A stretch of DNA of 5,582 nt from UBA1562 sp041653955 (GCA_041653955.1 JBAZEH010000050.1:1-5582); one strand, 5' to 3'. Shown: positions 1 to 5,582, counted from the first letter of the stretch. Translations and numbers: made by a program. The notes: generated by a model from the sequence alone, not told the origin.

Positions 1-423
1 AGCACTTCAGCGCGTTACTCTGATTATCTACAATCAAAGAATGAAAAGATGAACCTATTAGGAACAGGACTGAATACATTGCAAGGAGTAGGTTCAAATG
101 CCTTACAATACGGCACAAGCAAAAACCAGTTCAATACCAACATCACAAACCTTAAAATGCAACAGGCAGCGGCACAAGACGCGGCCGACGCGGAAGAAAA
201 CAGTATGTGGAGCAGTCTTATTAGTTCCGGGATAGGGGCGGCGTCTTTGCTTCTTACCGGAGGGACAGCGGCCCCTTTGGTTTCCGGGAGTATGTTGGGA
301 AGCGCGTCCGGGGGAACCTCAAGCGGTATGGGACTGAGTTCTATTAATGCCGCTTTGTCTGGAATATCTAACTATAATTTAGGTGGGTTAAGATACTATA
401 TACCTGGAAGTCTGGATAATTAG
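1..423 (+). CDS. Partial (5' end outside window) small Gly/Ser/Ala-rich phage protein, probable internal virion protein
   Basis: The reading frame is open from the first base of the window and ends at TAG (421-423), so 140 residues are visible. The first in-frame ATG is at 49, but the bases before it (AGAATGAAAAG) hold no convincing Shine-Dalgarno site, and the 16 codons upstream read as plausible protein. I therefore treat ATG 49 as internal. The visible part has a polar helical segment rich in N, Q and A (about nt 100-200, ending in an acidic EE), then a hydrophobic Gly/Ala/Ser/Leu stretch starting at MWSSLISSGIGAASLLL (about nt 205-265), then a flexible Gly/Ser-rich tail (about nt 265-400). 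There is no catalytic motif. Small, low-complexity, potentially membrane-active proteins of this kind often precede coiled-coil and giant ejection proteins in podoviruses (compare T7 gp14 in position). The role is inferred from composition and position only; another minor structural protein is possible. The ribosome binding site of the next gene overlaps its stop codon. Confidence 0.7.
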   Translation, partial: STSARYSDYLQSKNEKMNLLGTGLNTLQGVGSNALQYGTSKNQFNTNITNLKMQQAAAQDAADAEENSMWSSLISSGIGAASLLLTGGTAAPLVSGSMLGSASGGTSSGMGLSSINAALSGISNYNLGGLRYYIPGSLDN

Positions 424-428
424 GAGGG
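422..428 (+). promoter_or_regulatory. Strong ribosome binding site for the coiled-coil gene
   Basis: AGGAGGG is a near-perfect anti-16S match, 6 bases before ATG 435. It overlaps the TAG stop of the upstream gene, so termination there and initiation of the next gene are close enough to be coupled. Confidence 0.85.
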
Positions 429-434
429 TTAAAA

Positions 435-1124
435 ATGGCAGGCAGAGGATTGGCTATTCTTTCGGGGATCGCCGCAGGCGCGGAGAAAGCGGCGCAGAAC
501 ATATACAATATCAACATAGCAAAGCAACAGCTCGATATGAAACGTCAGGAGTTCGACGTTGATATGAAGATTAAAAAACTCCAGTTGCAGAAAGCGGAGA
601 ATGACCCTACAATAGACCCGGAGGTGATAGCGGCTAACAGGGAGGTATTGAAGAAACAGGCCAATATCAGCAAGAACCTGCTTGACTTGCAGGATACCAG
701 TATCAACGCGGCGATGAAGCAGAATAAGCAGGAGCTTGCGTCGGCACAGCAGAAAGTGCAGAGTATAAACGATGTATTCGGAACTTCCGGTCTGGGTCCG
801 GTAAAGAAAACCTCTTACACAGGGCAGGCGTATATAAAAGCTTGGTCTGCCGCTAAGTCTTACCTTGAGAAGAATGACCCGGAGTTTGCTTTGCTTCCGT
901 TTGAAGAACAGCAGGCAAGGCTGAACCAGACTGCCGATGAGTTATACCAGCAGTTTCAGGCTGGCGGTTCGCAGAACGTTCAGCCTGCTACGGCACAACC
1001 TACGGCGGCACAGCCAGCTGTTCCCGGACAGGATATAGAGGCTATAATAAGCGAGAATATGAAAGCATACGGCAAGACAAGAGAAGAGGTAACCGCCGCC
1101 CTAAAAGCAAAGGGGCTTATGTAA
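435..1124 (+). CDS. Coiled-coil phage protein with Pro/Ala/Gln linker and C-terminal helical module; probable internal virion protein
   Basis: This is a complete gene of 229 residues, with its start fixed by AGGAGGG 6 bases upstream. Residues 5-20 form a short Ala/Gly-rich, weakly hydrophobic helix. Residues 21-57 are a strongly heptad-like charged helix (KQQLDMKRQEFDVDMKIKKL), and residues 63-110 are a second long helix rich in K, Q, N and A. A GTSGLGP break (about 116-122) leads into another helical region (129-175). Residues 176-198 are a flexible linker of Q, A, T and P. The last 30 residues return to an amphipathic helix pair ending YGKTREEVTAALKAKG. There is no signal peptide, cysteine or catalytic motif. 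The gene lies between a small hydrophobic protein and a 1129-residue LPD38-like protein, and the next ATG is 1 base beyond its TAA, so the three are probably co-translated. By analogy with T7 gp15 or P22 gp20 it may be packaged in the capsid and ejected. I do not recognise a named family. Confidence 0.8.
   Translation: MAGRGLAILSGIAAGAEKAAQNIYNINIAKQQLDMKRQEFDVDMKIKKLQLQKAENDPTIDPEVIAANREVLKKQANISKNLLDLQDTSINAAMKQNKQELASAQQKVQSINDVFGTSGLGPVKKTSYTGQAYIKAWSAAKSYLEKNDPEFALLPFEEQQARLNQTADELYQQFQAGGSQNVQPATAQPTAAQPAVPGQDIEAIISENMKAYGKTREEVTAALKAKGLM
1109..1115 (+). promoter_or_regulatory. Weak ribosome binding site for the large LPD38-like gene
   Basis: AAAGGGG lies within the 3' end of the coiled-coil gene, 10 bases before ATG 1126. 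The match is moderate and the spacing long. The upstream TAA (1122-1124) is only 1 base from the ATG, so re-initiation by ribosomes leaving the coiled-coil gene probably contributes. Confidence 0.5.
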
Positions 1125-1125
1125 T

Positions 1126-4100
1126 ATGGCTGTAATCCCCGGTTTGTTTGAAGAAAAGAGCAAGGTCGTCCCCGGCTTATTCCCTGCCAATGAGAATAAA
1201 AGCAAGGTAATCCCCGGTTTATTCGAAGAACAGCCCAAGACAAATGTCGTTCCGGGATTATTTGACGGACCTGCCAAGAAAGAAAGTCCTGCATCCACAA
1301 TAGCACAGGAAGGGCTGATAAAGCCACTTAAAAGCCTTGCCTCTGGGTTCTATAAAGCCTCGGCTAACTTTGCCGACACTCTTGATTTCTACTCCGATAA
1401 AATATCTATGGCTATGGGTAACCCAGAAGCCAAAAGTAGTGTATTTGAGTTGCTAAGAGATAACTGGGATAGGTTCTCCCAAGACCTTGAGAAAGGCGGA
1501 CTGTCAGAAGGGGTAATTAAAAAGGTTTACTCCGGATTAGGAGAAGCAGGTTTTGAAGTTCCGAAACTGATGGCCTTAGGGCCGCAGGGATTAGCAATGT
1601 CCGGGGCGGCAGAAGGTGGAAAGACCGGGGGAGTAGGCGGAGCGGCATTAGGCGCGGTGTCTGGTGGCCTTACAAAAGGCGCATTAAAAGGTATTCAGGC
1701 GTTGCCCTCTTCTTTAAAATACCCATCTGCTTTTGGGTTCGGTGCGTTAACTACCCCTGGTGGGGTGGAAGAAAAAGTTGCCGGTGGTGCTGTTATGGCC
1801 GGGTTATCTGTAGGAAAAAGCCCCTCAATGCGCGAGTTTAAAGAAACGCAGAGGTTCTCCCCTATCAACAAGATATTCCCATACGAGTTAAGGGAACGTT
1901 ATTATCAGAATATAGTCAACCGTTTCCAGTCCATCGAGAACGTAACCGAAAGAGCTAAAGCGATGGGAATGAAGATTAAGCCTGGAGAAAACCCTGGCAT
2001 CCGTGCAAGAGAATACCTTTCCAACACAGCAAAGGCAGACCAGGTTATAAAGAACGGGACTTACCGTATTACCCAGGAAGGCAAGATTGAGGTAACCGGA
2101 GAAGGTCTGCAACCTATTCTCAACGATTACGACAAGACAAGCCCTATAAAGGGGGTAAGGCAGCGCTCTAAAGACTTAAACGATTATCTTATTGCCCGCA
2201 GGACAATAGAAGATTTGCAACGCCCCAAGTCTGAACTTAGCAAAGAGAATATAGTTACTCCTGAACAGGTGGCGAAGGCAAAGAAAACAATATCAGCGTT
2301 GGCTAAGAAATACGGGGTTGAGAATGTTCCTGAAGAAATCGTCCCTGAACAAATACAACCTAAGATTAAGAAAGAACAGAATATTCCAGTTAAAAAAGAA
2401 CACAAGACACCTTCCCTTACCGCTAAAGGTATACAGGAAATACCTCATTTGTCAAAAACCGCTACCCGTCTTTATGAATACCAGAAGCGGGTGCTTCATC
2501 TGCTTGTGGACAGTGGAAATATGTCGGAGAAACAGTATCAGGACATTATTTCAAAGAACCAGAATTATATACCTTTTGACAGGGTAATGCCGGAGGAAGC
2601 CGTCTCTGCCGGTATGCCTGTTAGCAAGAACCGCTTTACTGGGGCGCGCAGTCCGGTAAAACGTATCAAGGGTTCTGAACTTGAGATACAAGACCCCATT
2701 GAGAGTATCATCAAGAATACTTATAGGATTATGGATATATCTGAACGTAATACCATCGCCCGTGATGTCGCAAAGTTAGGGGAAGTCCTGCCGAAAGAAA
2801 TATCTCCGGTAAGGATAAAAATGCAGCCGGTTAAGTTGACCGGAAAAGAGTCCTCAACGGGGAAGGAAGAAACTATATTCAGGCCGTCTCAATTCAAGCC
2901 TAAAGGTAACGTCATAGAATACTTTGACGAAGGGAAACGGAAGTATATCGAGGTTACTCCCAACCTGTATCAGGCTATGACAGGGCTGAATGAAGCCTCT
3001 TCAAACCTGTTCGCTAAACTTCTATCCATACCAGCCGGGACGTTGCGCGTGGGAGCCACAATAACCCCGGAATTTATGCTCCGTAATCCTATCCGCGACC
3101 AGTGGACGGCATTGCTACAAACAAGGTTAGGCTTCAAGCCTTTTGTTGATAGCGCAGGGGCTATAGCCGATATTCTCGGACAATCTGAGGCATATAACAA
3201 CTGGCTCCGTGCCGGTGGAGCACACGCTGGATTTGTAGAATTATCCCGTCCAAGCCTGCGGAAGATGGTTAAAGATTTGAGGGGAAACAGAAGCCTTTTA
3301 AGCAATCTTAACATAATATCCAAAGCCCAGGATTTAAGCCAGTTATTCGAGCAGGCAACAAGGTTGGGTGTCTATAAAGCCGCGATAAATAAGGGTATGT
3401 CTCCAGTAGAGGCCGCTTTCCAAAGCAGAGAGTCAACTCTTGACTTCGCAAGAAGAGGGGCAAAGACTAAGGATATTAACTCTGCCATAGCTTTCTTTAA
3501 TGCCGGGATACAGGCAGTTGACAAGACAGCCCGGATAGCAAGAGAAGACCCCGCAGGGATGACCGCAAAGGCCATAGCTTCAATAACAATACCGTCTTTA
3601 ATTCTGTATCTAAAGAACAGGCAAGACCCTGACTATAAGGAAATCCCGCGCTGGCAGAAAGACCTATTCTGGATTACAAAGGTAGGCAATAACTATGTCA
3701 GGATACCAAAACCGTTTAGCTATGGACAGATATTCGGCTCTCTGCCGGAAAGGTTTTTTGAGTATCTTGACAGTTCAGACCCTAAAGCGTTTGACGGGAT
3801 GACAAAATCAATATATGACTCATTATCTCCGGTGGCAGGAGACCCGGCAAGCGGCCTTCTTCCTACTGCGGTAAAGCCGTTGATAGAGAACGCGACAAAC
3901 TGGAATTTCTTTACCCAGAGAAATATTGTTCCGCAGGGAAAGGAAACAATGTTGCCGGAGGCGCAGTTCACAAAATACACAACTGACACCGGAAAAATGG
4001 TAGGCAGGTGGCTTAATTATTCCCCTGCCAAGTTTGAGAACCTTATAAGGTCTTACTTCGGAGGGACAGGAAGATACGCTCTTGAGGGCGGTGATTTAGT

Positions 4101-4515
4101 CCTAAGGATAACGGGAGGGAAAACCACAGAAAGAAGGCCGGTAGAAGCCGCAGACGTCCCGCTGATAAAAGGGTTTGTTACGCGGTCTGTCTATACCTCT
4201 CCCGAAAGCCTGCAAAGTTTTTACAGGCAGAAAGACGAACTCGGCAGACCGTATCTGACCTACAAGGGTTATCTCAACGCCGGAGAACTGGACAAGGCAA
4301 GGGAGATATTGGCAAGGTTCCCCAAAGCTAAATATTATCCGATATTGAACAGGTATGCCGATACTCTTTCCAAGTTCAACGCGGCCATTGATAACACGGT
4401 AAGGCAGGATATTACCGCTTCTGAAAAGCGGGCAAAGATAAACTCGCTTGAAAAACGAAGGTTAGACTTGTTAAAGAAGATAAACGGATATATCAATACA
4501 TTGGAGGGTAAATGA
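1126..4515 (+). CDS. Large polyvalent phage protein, LPD38-like, probable DNA-ejection/internal virion protein (1129 aa)
   Basis: A complete gene opening 1 base after the previous stop. Residues 3-46 carry four VIPGLF/VVPGLF motifs in charged spacers. A helical region follows, with a Gly/Ala-rich membrane-active-looking stretch at 150-228 (GGVGGAALGAVSGG). Residues 245-425 are charged, helical and partly Lys/Pro/Glu linker. From about 440 the pattern is familiar from large phage proteins with LPD38-type domains: a helix then SGNMSEKQYQDIISKNQNYI (461-480), YIPFDRV (481-487), GSELEIQDPIESIIKNT (516-532) and ERN (540-542). The core has ITPEFMLRNPIRDQWTALLQ (646-665), AFFNAGIQAVDKTAR (789-803), a hydrophobic segment (about 813-829), DPDYKEIPRWQKDLFW (834-849) and VRIPKPFSYGQIFG (858-871). 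Near the end come GFVTRSVY (1016-1023), SFYRQKDEL (1031-1039) and a charged coiled-coil at about 1090-1125. I see no lysozyme, protease, methylase or helicase motif, so it is not an enzyme-fused version. Length and last place in the structural set resemble T7 gp16. Family call is from remembered motifs; the ejection role is inferred. Confidence 0.85.
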   Translation: MAVIPGLFEEKSKVVPGLFPANENKSKVIPGLFEEQPKTNVVPGLFDGPAKKESPASTIAQEGLIKPLKSLASGFYKASANFADTLDFYSDKISMAMGNPEAKSSVFELLRDNWDRFSQDLEKGGLSEGVIKKVYSGLGEAGFEVPKLMALGPQGLAMSGAAEGGKTGGVGGAALGAVSGGLTKGALKGIQALPSSLKYPSAFGFGALTTPGGVEEKVAGGAVMAGLSVGKSPSMREFKETQRFSPINKIFPYELRERYYQNIVNRFQSIENVTERAKAMGMKIKPGENPGIRAREYLSNTAKADQVIKNGTYRITQEGKIEVTGEGLQPILNDYDKTSPIKGVRQRSKDLNDYLIARRTIEDLQRPKSELSKENIVTPEQVAKAKKTISALAKKYGVENVPEEIVPEQIQPKIKKEQNIPVKKEHKTPSLTAKGIQEIPHLSKTATRLYEYQKRVLHLLVDSGNMSEKQYQDIISKNQNYIPFDRVMPEEAVSAGMPVSKNRFTGARSPVKRIKGSELEIQDPIESIIKNTYRIMDISERNTIARDVAKLGEVLPKEISPVRIKMQPVKLTGKESSTGKEETIFRPSQFKPKGNVIEYFDEGKRKYIEVTPNLYQAMTGLNEASSNLFAKLLSIPAGTLRVGATITPEFMLRNPIRDQWTALLQTRLGFKPFVDSAGAIADILGQSEAYNNWLRAGGAHAGFVELSRPSLRKMVKDLRGNRSLLSNLNIISKAQDLSQLFEQATRLGVYKAAINKGMSPVEAAFQSRESTLDFARRGAKTKDINSAIAFFNAGIQAVDKTARIAREDPAGMTAKAIASITIPSLILYLKNRQDPDYKEIPRWQKDLFWITKVGNNYVRIPKPFSYGQIFGSLPERFFEYLDSSDPKAFDGMTKSIYDSLSPVAGDPASGLLPTAVKPLIENATNWNFFTQRNIVPQGKETMLPEAQFTKYTTDTGKMVGRWLNYSPAKFENLIRSYFGGTGRYALEGGDLVLRITGGKTTERRPVEAADVPLIKGFVTRSVYTSPESLQSFYRQKDELGRPYLTYKGYLNAGELDKAREILARFPKAKYYPILNRYADTLSKFNAAIDNTVRQDITASEKRAKINSLEKRRLDLLKKINGYINTLEGK
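1132..1263 (+). repeat. Four-copy VIPGLF/VVPGLF motif array encoded at the 5' end of the large gene
   Basis: The hexamer [V][IV]PGLF is encoded at 1132-1149, 1165-1182, 1207-1224 and 1246-1263 (residues 3-8, 14-19, 28-33 and 41-46). The copies start 11, 14 and 13 residues apart, and the spacers are polar and of different sequence and length. Third-position bases differ between copies (for example CCC GGT TTG TTT against CCG GGA TTA TTT), so the protein motif appears to have been maintained rather than recently copied as DNA. It looks like an array of short linear binding motifs on a flexible leader. Confidence 0.9.
4503..4508 (+). promoter_or_regulatory. Ribosome binding site that decides the start of the 40-residue membrane peptide
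   Basis: GGAGGG lies inside the last codons of the large gene. It is 6 bases from ATG 4515 but only 3 from ATG 4512. The 6-base spacing equals that of the other strong site in this operon (422-428), which favours ATG 4515. Confidence 0.75.
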
Positions 4516-4637
4516 TGCTGAAACAGGCAATAGTCTTAGTCTTAATCATCTTAGCAGTAATAGCTCTGGATAAAATCATAACAAGAGGCGACGTGCCGCA
4601 AGGCAGATACCCCGATATATTTTACGGGGAGTATTAA
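4515..4637 (+). CDS. Small single-span membrane peptide (40 aa), unknown function
   Basis: A short complete gene. Its ATG overlaps the TGA of the large gene by one base (TGATG, 4513-4517), a classic coupling arrangement, and GGAGGG lies 6 bases upstream. An in-frame ATG at 4512 would add one Met but is too close to the ribosome binding site. The product starts MLKQ, then has an uninterrupted hydrophobic run of about 14 residues (AIVLVLIILAVIAL, residues 5-18), extended by DKII, and a short polar C-terminus with R24, D26, R31 and a tyrosine-rich end (YPDIFYGEY). There is no lipobox cysteine. One membrane span is likely. Topology is unclear because charges lie on both sides. Its place after an ejection-type protein allows a minor virion, holin-like or spanin-like role, but nothing in the sequence selects one. 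Its TAA shares the TTAA palindrome with the stop of the opposing gene. Confidence 0.7.
   Translation: MLKQAIVLVLIILAVIALDKIITRGDVPQGRYPDIFYGEY
4594..4629. other. Two adjacent small hairpins just before the convergent junction
   Basis: TGCC-GCAA-GGCA (4594-4605) is a 4-bp stem closed by a GNRA-type GCAA loop. CCCCG (4610-4614) and CGGGG (4625-4629) form a 5-bp GC stem with a 10-base A/T loop. Both lie within the coding sequence of the 40-residue peptide. Neither is followed by a T-run on either strand, so they do not make a standard intrinsic terminator. They could slow polymerase or protect the 3' end of the + transcript, or be chance. Confidence 0.3.
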
Positions 4638-4978
4638 ACCTTTCGGCAATACTTCTTCATCTCACGCAATAAAGACACTCTCTTCTTGGTGGTGTCCAGA
4701 TCGCCCAAGTGCATCCCCCCGCAGAAAGCTACACACCCTATCATAGCCATCCTTGCCTCTTCCTTGCCGAGCCTGGCTATCATTCTCCTGGCCTCAGCGT
4801 GTATCCTGTAATCCACAATGCACCGCGATATGTAAGCAATCATTCCGGTCTTGTTTTCCTTATCACAGCAAAATACGCATCTGTTCCCGTAGAAAATATG
4901 TTCTGCCGTGGACAATTCAGCAGAGCAGATGTGACATTTGGCAAAACGTTCCTCGATGTCTTGGTATTCTAAAGGCAT
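4634..4978 (-). CDS. Small CX2C-X15-CX2C zinc-binding protein, unknown function (114 aa)
   Basis: The last gene of the leftward operon. C15-H-I-C18 and C34-V-F-C37 (followed by C38) make a CX2C-X15-CX2C pair typical of a zinc ribbon or treble-clef finger; H16 and H27 are further possible ligands. After this the protein is mainly helical and basic (AEARRMIARLGKEEARMAMI, about 61-80), with a hydrophobic GCVAFCGGMHLGD stretch (about 81-93, C82 and C86) and a Lys/Arg-rich C-terminus. Such small finger proteins in phages often bind nucleic acid or host proteins, but I do not recognise a named family. ATG 4978-4976 lies inside the 3' end of the upstream gene (10-base overlap), preceded by a purine-rich, weak ribosome binding stretch (GAAAGAGAGAAAGA), so coupling is likely. 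Two + strand frames over the same bases lack such features and are shadows. Its TAA overlaps the TAA of the opposing peptide gene. Confidence 0.75.
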   Translation of the reverse strand: MPLEYQDIEERFAKCHICSAELSTAEHIFYGNRCVFCCDKENKTGMIAYISRCIVDYRIHAEARRMIARLGKEEARMAMIGCVAFCGGMHLGDLDTTKKRVSLLREMKKYCRKV

Positions 4979-5241
4979 ATTCTTTCTCTCTTTCTTAGTA
5001 TGTCTGTGATATTCTCTTTTTCTTCAATCCCAAAATGCCTATACACATACTCCTGCTTCTTGAAAAATAAAATCCATTTCCCGCGCACAATTATAGCCGA
5101 TCCGCTTATTAACGGCCTGGAACTTTTCACACGAAACAATCGGAACAACAGTCCAGGGGAAATTACTTTATACCAATAATTACCGTCCGTCATCTGGAAT
5201 AACGAGTAGTCAAAGGCGAGTGTGCCGGTGAGAATTTGCAT
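4969..5241 (-). CDS. Unrecognised small phage protein (90 aa)
   Basis: The middle gene of the leftward operon. Its ATG (5241-5239) overlaps the TAA of the upstream gene by one base (TAATG), and GGGAGA lies 11 bases upstream, somewhat far, so coupling probably drives initiation. The composition suggests a beta-rich N-terminal two-thirds: many aromatic residues (FDYSLFQM, NYWYKV), then basic and hydrophobic strands (GSAIIVRGKWILFFKKQEYV, about 47-66). A charged helix ends the protein (EEKENITDILRKRER, about 73-87). There is no cysteine pair, signal peptide or clear membrane span. I do not recognise a family. The tight packing between an Nmad1-like gene and a zinc-finger gene suggests an accessory phage function, but none can be assigned. 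Confidence 0.65.
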   Translation of the reverse strand: MQILTGTLAFDYSLFQMTDGNYWYKVISPGLLFRLFRVKSSRPLISGSAIIVRGKWILFFKKQEYVYRHFGIEEKENITDILRKRERICL

Positions 5242-5582
5242 TATTTATTAGTTCTCCCAAATTCAAAATGGTTATCCAATGTCTCCCGGTCTGCGATATT
5301 TACCTGCATTGTTTCCTCTTCTTCTATCAATCCCCGAAGCAATAGAAGATACACCCGTGCGTCCTTTATTCTTCCCTGTATTGGCTCTGATAGCACCGCT
5401 CCAGTCTTGATAAAACTGGAGATGCTGTCAATATGCTTACGGAGATAGACCCAAAGGATAACTTTAGGGTCAACGCCCAATTCCTGTCCCAGACGCTTGA
5501 AATTATCCAGGCGGTCTGTCTGGGTGTATTCTTTACCCTTAGTCCTACCGATTTCCAATTCCTCTCTTTTCCGCTCGGCATT
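5241..5582 (-). CDS. Partial (5' end outside window) Nmad1/DUF1599-like phage protein
   Basis: The frame is open to the window edge, giving 113 visible residues. The first possible start inside is TTG 5558-5556. It has GAGAGG only 2 bases away, and the codons before it (NAERKREE) continue a charged helix leading into EIGRTKGKEYTQTDRLDNFK, so I place the true start outside the window. Recognisable pattern (numbering from the edge): a Lys/Tyr turn (KGKEY, 15-19), DRLDNFK (23-29), a helix with VYLRKHIDSI (45-54), TGAVLSEPIQGRIKDARVYL (60-79), then LLLRGLIEEEE (80-90). This N-F-K, K-H, S-E-P-I, R-I-x-D, Y-L-x-L order is what I remember from small phage proteins assigned to DUF1599 (nucleotide modification associated domain 1), an all-helical family placed near nucleotide-handling enzymes. 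K49, E66 and D74 would be the conserved polar positions. The biochemical role is not established. An unrelated MazG-like all-alpha protein is the main alternative. Confidence 0.65.
   Translation of the reverse strand, partial: NAERKREELEIGRTKGKEYTQTDRLDNFKRLGQELGVDPKVILWVYLRKHIDSISSFIKTGAVLSEPIQGRIKDARVYLLLLRGLIEEEETMQVNIADRETLDNHFEFGRTNK

Noticed and set aside
41..52. ATG at 41 overlapping the ATG at 49
   Set aside because: It reads only three codons before TGA and has no ribosome binding site, so it is not a gene. The frame through ATG 49 is open from the window edge.
980..1327. Minus-strand open frame of 115 codons across the coiled-coil/large gene boundary
   Set aside because: It lies opposite two well-supported + strand genes and spans their junction. 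It has no protein family features, and its apparent repeats are the antisense image of the VIPGLF array.
2318..2587. Plus-strand frame of 89 codons inside the large gene
   Set aside because: It is fully nested in another frame of a gene whose motifs (YIPFDRV and neighbours) continue through this stretch without interruption. The composition is that of an out-of-frame translation.
3720..3989. Minus-strand frame inside the large gene
   Set aside because: Antisense shadow over a part of the large gene lying between recognisable family motifs (residues 858-871 and 1016-1039); no initiation signal or domain.
4610..4629. CCCCG/CGGGG hairpin as an intrinsic terminator
   Set aside because: The stem is only 5 bp with a 10-base loop, and no T-run follows on either strand, so it does not meet the usual pattern. 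It is kept only as a low-confidence structural feature.
4709..4998. Two overlapping + strand open frames of 81-87 codons opposite the zinc-finger gene
   Set aside because: Neither shows a clear ribosome binding site or recognisable domain. The - strand frame has paired CX2C motifs and operon overlaps on both ends, so these are shadows.
5366..5581. Minus-strand frame of 71 codons starting at ATG 5581
   Set aside because: It competes with the Nmad1-like frame, which carries family motifs and couples to the next gene by TAATG. This one has no recognisable content.

Overview
The window looks like part of a tailed bacteriophage or prophage genome, most likely podovirus-like. It is almost completely coding: seven genes are packed with gaps or overlaps of about 10 bases or less. 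Two genes have strong GGAGG ribosome binding sites, and several neighbours are translationally coupled. No rRNA, tRNA, CRISPR array, transposase or stretch of more than 300 bases without a gene is visible. The host cannot be named. The strong Shine-Dalgarno sites and the frequent AGG/AGA and ATA codons argue for a bacterial host that uses SD-led initiation, but they do not identify one.

Left module, + strand, 1-4637. Four genes are read in the same direction: (1) the 3' part of a small Gly/Ser/Ala-rich protein with a hydrophobic stretch; (2) a 229-residue coiled-coil protein with a Pro/Ala/Gln linker and a helical tail; (3) a 1129-residue protein that I recognise as a large phage polyvalent protein of the LPD38-like type; and (4) a 40-residue single-membrane-span peptide. 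The order small hydrophobic, coiled-coil, very large resembles the internal virion/DNA-ejection gene sets of podoviruses (T7 gp14-gp15-gp16, P22 gp7-gp20-gp16). I infer that genes 1-3 encode proteins packaged in the virion and ejected with the DNA. This rests on architecture and gene order, not on sequence identity to those proteins.

Right module, - strand, 4634-5582. Three small genes run toward the left module in the order (5' to 3') Nmad1/DUF1599-like protein (start beyond the window), an unrecognised 90-residue protein, and a 114-residue protein with a CX2C-X15-CX2C zinc-binding motif. They overlap by 1 and 10 bases and form one transcription unit, probably of early or accessory genes.

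The two modules meet tail to tail with no spacer. The stop codons of the last + gene and the last - gene lie inside one TTAA palindrome (4634-4637). Two small hairpins lie just before it, but neither has a U-tract. The most unusual item is an array of four VIPGLF/VVPGLF motifs at the N-terminus of the large protein (1132-1263), kept at the protein level while the codons differ.
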